From the NCBI GenBank assembly GCA_002452295.1, contig DKEX01000093.1:1-10619 (forward strand): a stretch of DNA of 10,619 nt, written 5' to 3'. Each line of letters begins with the position of its first letter. The stretch's first letter is position 1. Origin of the DNA: Firmicutes bacterium UBA6811 (GTDB lineage Bacteria > Bacillota > SHA-98 > UBA4971). Below the pieces are notes generated by a model. That model saw only the letters and a program-made list of their open reading frames with translations, was not told the DNA's origin and made no database searches. Both the position numbers and the translations under genes were made by a program. Below, one piece after another: positions 5,849 to 10,619 of this stretch.

Positions 5849-5871
5849 ATGGAAGGGTTACTGGTGATTTG

Positions 5872-6918
5872 ATGTCTACCATACGAGACGTGGCAACGGA
5901 AGCAGGAGTATCAATTGCAACTGTTTCTAAGGTGTTGAACAATCCTGACTACGGTTCGCCGGAAACGCGAAAAAAAGTGGTGTCCGCAGTGAAGAGGCTC
6001 GGATATCAGCCTAACAACATCGCCAGAAGCATGGTCATAGGCAGAACAAATGTGATTGCTCTCGTCATTCCGGATGTCCGTAACCAGTTCTTTACGTCAG
6101 TGGCGCGCGGTGTCGAAGATGTGGCAAGCAAATACGATTATCGGGTTATGCTCTGTAATACGGACGAAGACCCCGCCAAGCAGCAGAAGTATATCGACGT
6201 CTTCAGGAGCAAGATCGTGGACGGGTTCATAATCGCTGTCGCGTCTGAGCGAGATCGATACCTGGAGAAGATTGAGAGGGTAACACTGCCATTCGTCTTT
6301 ATAGACCGTGTTTGCGAGGAGATTCCTGCAGACGCTGTAATCGTAGACAACAGGGGCGGTGGGTACAAGGCTGTGAATTACCTGCTCGGCCTTGGACACC
6401 GGCGAATCGCCGTCATCACCGGGAAGCCGGACACGTTGACAGGGCGCGAGAGACTACAAGGCTATCTGGAGGCGTTGACGGAGTTCGAGCTTACACCTGA
6501 CCAGGAACTCATTAGGGATGGGGGATTCACCATTGAAGGAGGCTACGAAGCGACAAAGGCAGTTCTAGCCATCAAGGATCCCCCCACGGCGCTATTCATT
6601 TCGAATAACGCAATGACGATAGGGTGCCTGAAGGCCCTTTCGGAGGCAAGGGTGAGGATACCCGACCAGATGTCGGTAATCGGTTTCGACGACTCGGAAT
6701 GGGCTGAGTTCTTTACCCCTCCTCTTACTGTGGTGCGGCAGCCCACATATACAATGGGGACGCTGGCGGGCGAGATTCTCTTCCAAAGAATACTGGGGGC
6801 GGCTCCGCCTGAGAGGAAAGAGGTCGTTCTCAAACCAGAACTCGTCATCCGGGAATCCTGTAAAGCTGTCTCTATGCGGAACGGCATCACCCGGAAAAAC
6901 GCTTTCGATGTGGAGTGA
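5872..6918 (+). CDS. LacI/GalR-family transcriptional regulator
   Basis: DNA-binding sugar-responsive regulator of 348 aa, a normal family length. The N terminus STIRDVATEAGVSIATVSKVLNN (2-24) is the LacI helix-turn-helix with its VSIATVSKVLN recognition region. RLGYQPNNIARSMVIGRTNVIALVIPD (42-68) holds the hinge helix and the start of the periplasmic-binding-like effector domain. NQFF (71-74), VDGFI (116-120), DN-GGGY (159-165), LGHRRIAVITG (174-184) and IGFDDSEWAEFFTPPLTVVRQP (270-291) follow the family order. ATG 5872 is chosen because family members begin M-TIRDVA and the upstream in-frame TTG/ATG codons add unrelated sequence; GGTG (5863-5866) is a modest ribosome binding site. It lies 72 bp upstream of the isomerase on the same strand and probably represses that operon and itself. 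Its DNA is less GC-rich than the left part of the window. The effector is unknown; a pentose or its product is a guess. Confidence 0.93.
   Translation: MSTIRDVATEAGVSIATVSKVLNNPDYGSPETRKKVVSAVKRLGYQPNNIARSMVIGRTNVIALVIPDVRNQFFTSVARGVEDVASKYDYRVMLCNTDEDPAKQQKYIDVFRSKIVDGFIIAVASERDRYLEKIERVTLPFVFIDRVCEEIPADAVIVDNRGGGYKAVNYLLGLGHRRIAVITGKPDTLTGRERLQGYLEALTEFELTPDQELIRDGGFTIEGGYEATKAVLAIKDPPTALFISNNAMTIGCLKALSEARVRIPDQMSVIGFDDSEWAEFFTPPLTVVRQPTYTMGTLAGEILFQRILGAAPPERKEVVLKPELVIRESCKAVSMRNGITRKNAFDVE
6893..6908 (+). promoter_or_regulatory. Possible second LacI-type operator before the isomerase operon
   Basis: Around 6900-6901 the sequence reads AAAACGCTTTC: a central CG flanked by AAA and TTT, matching the half sites of the palindrome at 5839-5848 except for one position. 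It overlaps the last codons of the regulator gene and lies about 90 bp upstream of the isomerase start, where it could control a promoter in the 72-bp gap. Because it is imperfect and in coding sequence, it may be chance. Confidence 0.3.
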
Positions 6919-6990
6919 AGGGTGCTGCGTTAGGATACCGGGCCTATTCTGGTGCGATGGAAATGATATTGCAGGGTAAGGAGGCTTATC

Positions 6991-8403
6991 ATGGCGCTCT
7001 CGAAGGCTAAGACGAGGATCGGGCTTGTGGCGATTTCAGATGAAAGGCCTGCAATACACGACCCGGACGAGCAACACAATCGTGAGTATCTCTTTGCGAT
7101 GAAACGAGCCCTGGAAGCAACGGCGGATGAGGCAGGGTCACACATAGAGTTTATTGTTGAAGAGCGGATCATCCACAGCATGGAGGAAGCGGTTTCCTCT
7201 GCGAAAAGGATGCGGGCGGAAGATGTAGCGGGCGTGGCAATGGCTCATAACATGTGGACGTTCGCCCGGGAAGCTGCCATGTTTGCCAGGGTTTATGGCG
7301 GTCCCGTCGCCGGCTACACGAACAAGGACCCGCTGCGGCCGGCGCTCGTTGGGCTTCTTTGCAGCGGCGGGACTATAGACAAGATGGGCATCTATCATCC
7401 GCGGATCATCGGGGATATAGCGCGCGAGGACGTCCAGGCCAGGCTCCTATCGTGGGCAAGAGCAGCGGGAGTTGTGAGCAAGCTGGTCGGCGAGACCTAC
7501 TGCAACTTCGGCGGGCGCAGCATGGGCATGGGGACCGCCGTGAGGGACCCGAACGACTGGATGAAGCGGTACGGGGTGGACGTCGAACAAGTAGACCAGG
7601 TGGTGTTGCTGGAGCGGGCGAGGACCGTGGAGCCCGAACGGGTGGATCACGCGTACAACTGGCTCGAGCAAAACGTGGGTTACATAGACCCGAGGGTGCC
7701 TCCGGAGAAAATCAAGAACCAGATCCGTCTATACGAGGCGACCCGCGACATCTGTCGTGAGAAGGGGATAGACTTCTACGGCATAAAGTGCCAGCCCGAG
7801 CTGAGCGAGGTTACCGACTACGCCGTCCCGTGTCTCAACCAGGCGTTTTCGAACAACGCCTTTGACTGGCACGGCTCTAAAGAGCCTGTGGTATGCGCAT
7901 GTGAAGCCGATATGGGTGCCGCCATGACCATGCGACTTCTTCAGGGTGTGTCGGGACAGCCTGCGTTGTTTATGGATTTCCGCGATTATGATGAGAAGCG
8001 CGACGAATACATATTCTGCAACTGTGGCTCGCAGTCGGTGTTTTATGCAAAGGACATGAAGGACGTGCATCTGGTTCCTACAGACAAATACTACCCATCA
8101 GGCGGCGCCCATGTTCAATATATATGCCGCGAGGGAGAGGTCACCCTCGCCCGCCTGTGCGAGGACAGGGACGGCGAATGGATGGCGATAATCCCGGGCC
8201 GCTTCGTCTACTACGACCGCGAGAGATGCAAAGAGACCAGCCCTCTATGGCCGCACGCCTACCTCAAGGCCGACGTGGATCCGGACGAGTTACTGCAGTT
8301 CTACGGCTCGAATCACGGTCACGCTGTCTACGGGAACTGGGTAGACGAGCTTGTACACCTCGGAAAGATGCTTGGATTCAAGACCAGAGTGTTCGGTCGG
8401 TAA
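6991..8403 (+). CDS. L-fucose/L-arabinose isomerase-fold sugar isomerase
   Basis: Cytoplasmic Mn2+-dependent ketol isomerase (470 aa) predicted to convert an aldose into its ketose. Conserved stretches are AMAHNMWTFAREAA (84-96), VGLLCSGGTIDKMGIYHPRIIGD (120-142), GETYCNFGGRSMGMGTAV (167-184), GIKCQPELSEV (264-274), CACEADMGAAMTMRLLQGVSG (302-322) and FMDFRDYD (327-334). E305 and D329 are 24 residues apart, as are the metal ligands E337 and D361 of E. coli FucI; H442 or H444 in SNHGHAVYGNW fits the third ligand (His528). It is about 120 residues shorter than E. coli FucI, so it belongs to the compact branch of the family. ATG 6991 follows AAGGAGG (6978-6984) by 6 nt. The kinase starts 43 bp after its stop. 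The AraB-type kinase next door makes a pentose (arabinose-like) more likely than fucose, but the substrate is inferred only. Confidence 0.87.
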   Translation: MALSKAKTRIGLVAISDERPAIHDPDEQHNREYLFAMKRALEATADEAGSHIEFIVEERIIHSMEEAVSSAKRMRAEDVAGVAMAHNMWTFAREAAMFARVYGGPVAGYTNKDPLRPALVGLLCSGGTIDKMGIYHPRIIGDIAREDVQARLLSWARAAGVVSKLVGETYCNFGGRSMGMGTAVRDPNDWMKRYGVDVEQVDQVVLLERARTVEPERVDHAYNWLEQNVGYIDPRVPPEKIKNQIRLYEATRDICREKGIDFYGIKCQPELSEVTDYAVPCLNQAFSNNAFDWHGSKEPVVCACEADMGAAMTMRLLQGVSGQPALFMDFRDYDEKRDEYIFCNCGSQSVFYAKDMKDVHLVPTDKYYPSGGAHVQYICREGEVTLARLCEDRDGEWMAIIPGRFVYYDRERCKETSPLWPHAYLKADVDPDELLQFYGSNHGHAVYGNWVDELVHLGKMLGFKTRVFGR

Positions 8404-8446
8404 GCGGCCTACTGCATCTTTGTTGTTGCATCGGGGGATGAGCTCT

Positions 8447-10129
8447 ATGACGAGAGATTGCTCTACAACCGCGAAGGCAAGGCAGGAGAGGTCGGATGCC
8501 TCTCAATGCGTAATCGGCCTTGACTTTGGGACCGAGTCGCTGAGAGCCCTTCTTGTAAATACAGGCACGGGTGAGGAAGTCGCTGAAGCTGCCGCCCGCT
8601 ACGAGCATGGAGTGATCGGGGAATCGCTGCCCGAATCGGGCGTTAGCCTGGGGAGGGACTGGGCACTGCAACACCCCGCCGATTACCTCAAGGCCATATA
8701 CGAAGCTATCCCACTGGTATTGCGGAAAGGACAGGTCGACGGGGTTGACGTTACGGGAATAGGTATAGACTTCACCTCTTGTACCGTTCTGCCCACCACA
8801 CACGACGGCACGCCCCTATGCTTTCTCGAACCTTTGAAAAGCAACCCCCACTCGTGGGTGAAGCTATGGAAACACCACGCCGCTCAACCGGAAGCGGACC
8901 GCATCAACGAAGTGGCGTCTGAAAGGGGAGAGTGTTTCCTCAAGTACTATGGCGGTCGGGTCTCCTCCGAGTGGGCCCTGCCCAAGCTGCTCCAGATCTT
9001 AAACGAAGCCCCCGAGGTCTACCGTGCTACCGCTCGGTTCATCGAGGCCGGGGACTGGGTGGCCTGGCAGCTTACGGGGGAAGAAAGCAGGAACGCCTGC
9101 GCCGCCGGGTACAAGGCCCTGTGGAACTCGAAGGATGGTTACCCCGGACGGGATTTCCTCAGGGCGCTGGACCCCGCCTTCGAGGGGGCAGTCGAGGACA
9201 AGCTGGCAGGCCCTATCCGGACACCGGGGGAAAAGGCAGGAAACCTCAGGCCCGAGATCGCGCGCGCGCTCGGCCTTTCCGACGAGGTCGCGGTCGCCTC
9301 GCCCATAATCGACGCGCACGCCGGCGTTCTTGGTTGCGGGGTGGCCGGCCCGGACAGAATGGTTATGGTCATGGGAACCTCGAGTTGCCAGATGGTCATG
9401 ACGGAAGAGCCGCACTTCTTCAAGGGGTTCGCTGGGATGGTGCAGGGAGGTATCCTTCCGGGTTACTACGGGTACGAGTACGGGCAGTCGGCCGTCGGGG
9501 ATATCTTCGCCTGGTTCGTCGACAACTGCGTTCCTTACGCATACTACCAGGAAGCAACCTCGCGGCAGGTTACGCTTTACGAGCTCCTGGAAGAAAAGGC
9601 CTCGCGGCTGTCTCCCGGCGAAAGCGGCCTTGTTGCCCTGGACTGGCATAACGGTAACCGGAGCATCCTTATGGACGCAAACCTGAAGGGTATGGTGGTT
9701 GGGTACACGCTGAAGACGAAACCCGAGGAGGTGTATAGGGCTCTGGTCGAGGCCACCGCCTTCGGCGCCAGGAGGATAGTGGAGGCCCACGAGTCCGGGG
9801 CCAAGCCCATCAAGGAGGTTTTTGCCTGCGGGGGGCTGACGGGCAACCGGATGCTCATGGGCATCTATGCGGATATCCTAGGGAAGTCGGTAAAGGTGCC
9901 ATCGTCGTCTCAGCCCGTGGCGCTGGGAGCGGCGATCCTGGGAGCGCTGGCGGCGGCCGCGGACCGGGGTGACTACAGTGAGCCAGCCGAGGTGGTGGAG
10001 AGGATGGCGTTGGGTGCTAGCGCCCTTTATACTCCCGACAGGAGCAACGAAAGGGCGTATGAGAAGCTATATGCCAGATACAAGCAGTATTACGACTACT
10101 TCGGGGCGCGAGGGATCGCTCCGGCCTGA
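8447..10129 (+). CDS. araB: Ribulokinase, AraB-type FGGY kinase
   Basis: Cytoplasmic ATP-dependent kinase phosphorylating L-ribulose (and possibly other 2-ketopentoses) on O5. At 560 aa it matches AraB length. N-terminal FGGY domain: VIGLDFGTES (22-31, phosphate-binding loop), YEHGVIGESLP (52-62), DWALQHPADYL (71-81), GIGIDFTSCTVLP (104-116), PHSWVKLWKHHAAQPEADRIN (134-154), GGRVSSEWALPKLLQIL (169-185), FIEAGDWVAWQLTGEESRNACAAGYKALW (198-226). C-terminal domain: IIDAHAG (287-293, D289 as likely catalytic base), VMGTSSCQM (308-316), GYEYGQSAVGDIFAWFV (342-358), CGGLTGN (461-467). The PHSWVKLWKHHAAQP and SRNACAAGYKA blocks separate AraB from xylulo- and glycerol kinases. ATG 8447 is preferred over ATG 8438 because GGGGGATGAG (8433-8442) is better spaced from it. 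The gene follows the isomerase by 43 bp and precedes the aldolase by 33 bp, so one operon is likely. Confidence 0.92.
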   Translation: MTRDCSTTAKARQERSDASQCVIGLDFGTESLRALLVNTGTGEEVAEAAARYEHGVIGESLPESGVSLGRDWALQHPADYLKAIYEAIPLVLRKGQVDGVDVTGIGIDFTSCTVLPTTHDGTPLCFLEPLKSNPHSWVKLWKHHAAQPEADRINEVASERGECFLKYYGGRVSSEWALPKLLQILNEAPEVYRATARFIEAGDWVAWQLTGEESRNACAAGYKALWNSKDGYPGRDFLRALDPAFEGAVEDKLAGPIRTPGEKAGNLRPEIARALGLSDEVAVASPIIDAHAGVLGCGVAGPDRMVMVMGTSSCQMVMTEEPHFFKGFAGMVQGGILPGYYGYEYGQSAVGDIFAWFVDNCVPYAYYQEATSRQVTLYELLEEKASRLSPGESGLVALDWHNGNRSILMDANLKGMVVGYTLKTKPEEVYRALVEATAFGARRIVEAHESGAKPIKEVFACGGLTGNRMLMGIYADILGKSVKVPSSSQPVALGAAILGALAAAADRGDYSEPAEVVERMALGASALYTPDRSNERAYEKLYARYKQYYDYFGARGIAPA

Positions 10130-10162
10130 ACTACAGGTCACGTCAGGAGGAGGACAACGCAT

Positions 10163-10619
10163 ATGGATGTAGTCGGCAAGTTTGGCAGGATCCTGATTCC
10201 CATGTGCACCCCTTTTGAAGAGGACTACAGCGTCGACCACGCTGTGGTGAAAAGGGTCGCAAGGTACCTTGTGGACAGGAAGTATTGTGACTCCCTTATA
10301 ATCGCGGGCACGAACGGCGAGTTCTACACCATGAGCTTTGAGGAAAAGCGTGATCTGTTCCGGACGGTGAAGGAAGAGATCGGAAACGACGTTCCGCTGA
10401 TCGCGGGCACCGGAAGCGCCAACACCAGGGAAACGGTGAGGCTGACACAGGAAGCGCAGGCTCTTGGATACGACGGCGCGCTGGTGATCGTTCCCTATTT
10501 CTGCCTCCCGACACAGGATGGGCTCTACACGCATTTTGCGGAGGTCTGCCGGAGTACCAGCCTGCCCGTGATGGTATATAACATACCCCTTTTCACCGGC
10601 TCAAACATCGAGCCGAGTA
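10163..10619 (+). CDS. Dihydrodipicolinate synthase/N-acetylneuraminate lyase-family aldolase, N-terminal part
   Basis: The first 152 codons of a class I (Schiff-base) lyase or dehydratase with a TIM barrel; the gene leaves the window on the right. MDVVGKFGRILIPMCTPFEEDYSVD matches the family start. AGTNGEFYTMSFEEKRDLF (48-66) is the GTTGE-type substrate carboxylate loop with Asn at the second position. PLIAGTGSANTRETVRLTQEAQALGYDGALVIVPYFCLPTQDGLYTHF (78-125) and LPVMVYNIP (134-142) follow. Y139 is the expected proton-relay tyrosine (Tyr133 in E. coli DapA); the catalytic lysine would lie just past the end. ATG 10163 follows AGGAGGAGG (10145-10153). Sitting 33 bp after the kinase in a sugar operon, it is more likely a 2-keto-3-deoxy-sugar-acid aldolase/dehydratase or similar than lysine-pathway DapA, but this rests on context alone. 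Confidence 0.88.
   Translation, partial: MDVVGKFGRILIPMCTPFEEDYSVDHAVVKRVARYLVDRKYCDSLIIAGTNGEFYTMSFEEKRDLFRTVKEEIGNDVPLIAGTGSANTRETVRLTQEAQALGYDGALVIVPYFCLPTQDGLYTHFAEVCRSTSLPVMVYNIPLFTGSNIEPS

Larger units (their letters stand above)
5393..5871. other. 479-bp stretch between tRNA-Arg and the LacI-type regulator
   Basis: No gene I can support. Contents: the tRNA terminator candidate (5401-5440), a bulged hairpin (5655-5699), and the LacI-type operator candidate (5839-5848). Composition drops from strongly GC-rich left of the tRNAs to roughly balanced here. A minus-strand frame of about 70 codons (ATG at 5765, stop near 5553) begins with a protein-like stretch (VTFFEYATAQYRASRLVALLAEGL) but has no good ribosome binding site, degenerates toward its end and matches no family I know. 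No convincing promoter for the regulator gene could be chosen. Confidence 0.5.

Overview
The window looks like a chromosomal segment of a GC-rich bacterium, most likely a Gram-positive of the Bacillota. This is an inference from strong AGGAGG-type ribosome binding sites before nearly every gene, a UPF0756/DUF441 membrane protein, a Bacillus-YfmO-like MFS exporter and a NamZ (DUF1343) remnant. No genus can be named from the sequence.

Left part (1-2233, all on the minus strand): a UPF0756/DUF441 membrane protein, a periplasmic-type substrate-binding protein of the NitT/TauT (SsuA/NMT1) class, and the first 63 codons of the matching ABC permease, which runs off the left edge. The ATPase subunit is not in the window. 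A 359-bp spacer between binding protein and permease holds a degenerate hexanucleotide array. A four-copy 19-bp degenerate tandem repeat lies just upstream of the DUF441 gene.

Middle (2234-5165, plus strand): a 680-bp gene-poor stretch, then an MFS drug-exporter-like gene whose central loop carries an in-frame hexanucleotide expansion encoding Arg-Asp repeats. After it comes an 827-bp stretch holding only a decayed internal fragment of a NamZ-type exo-muramidase gene and, near its end, a good sigma-70-type promoter.

tRNA pair (5166-5392): tRNA-Ser(GCT) and tRNA-Arg(TCG), both with encoded CCA, separated by a hairpin and followed by a likely terminator. Base composition becomes visibly less GC-rich right after the tRNA-Arg.

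Right part (5872-10619, plus strand): a sugar catabolic operon. It holds a LacI-family regulator with a palindromic operator candidate just upstream of it, an L-fucose-isomerase-fold ketol isomerase (470 aa), an AraB-type ribulokinase (560 aa) and the start of a DapA/NAL-family aldolase that runs off the right edge. The likely flow is aldose to ketose (isomerase), then ketose phosphate (kinase), under LacI-type sugar-responsive control. The place of the DapA-type enzyme is unclear. No AraA or AraD (4-epimerase) is visible, so this is not a textbook arabinose operon.

There is no CRISPR array, defence system or intact mobile element. The most interesting points are the non-canonical isomerase/kinase/aldolase operon, the paired hexanucleotide expansions, and the 19-bp repeat array.
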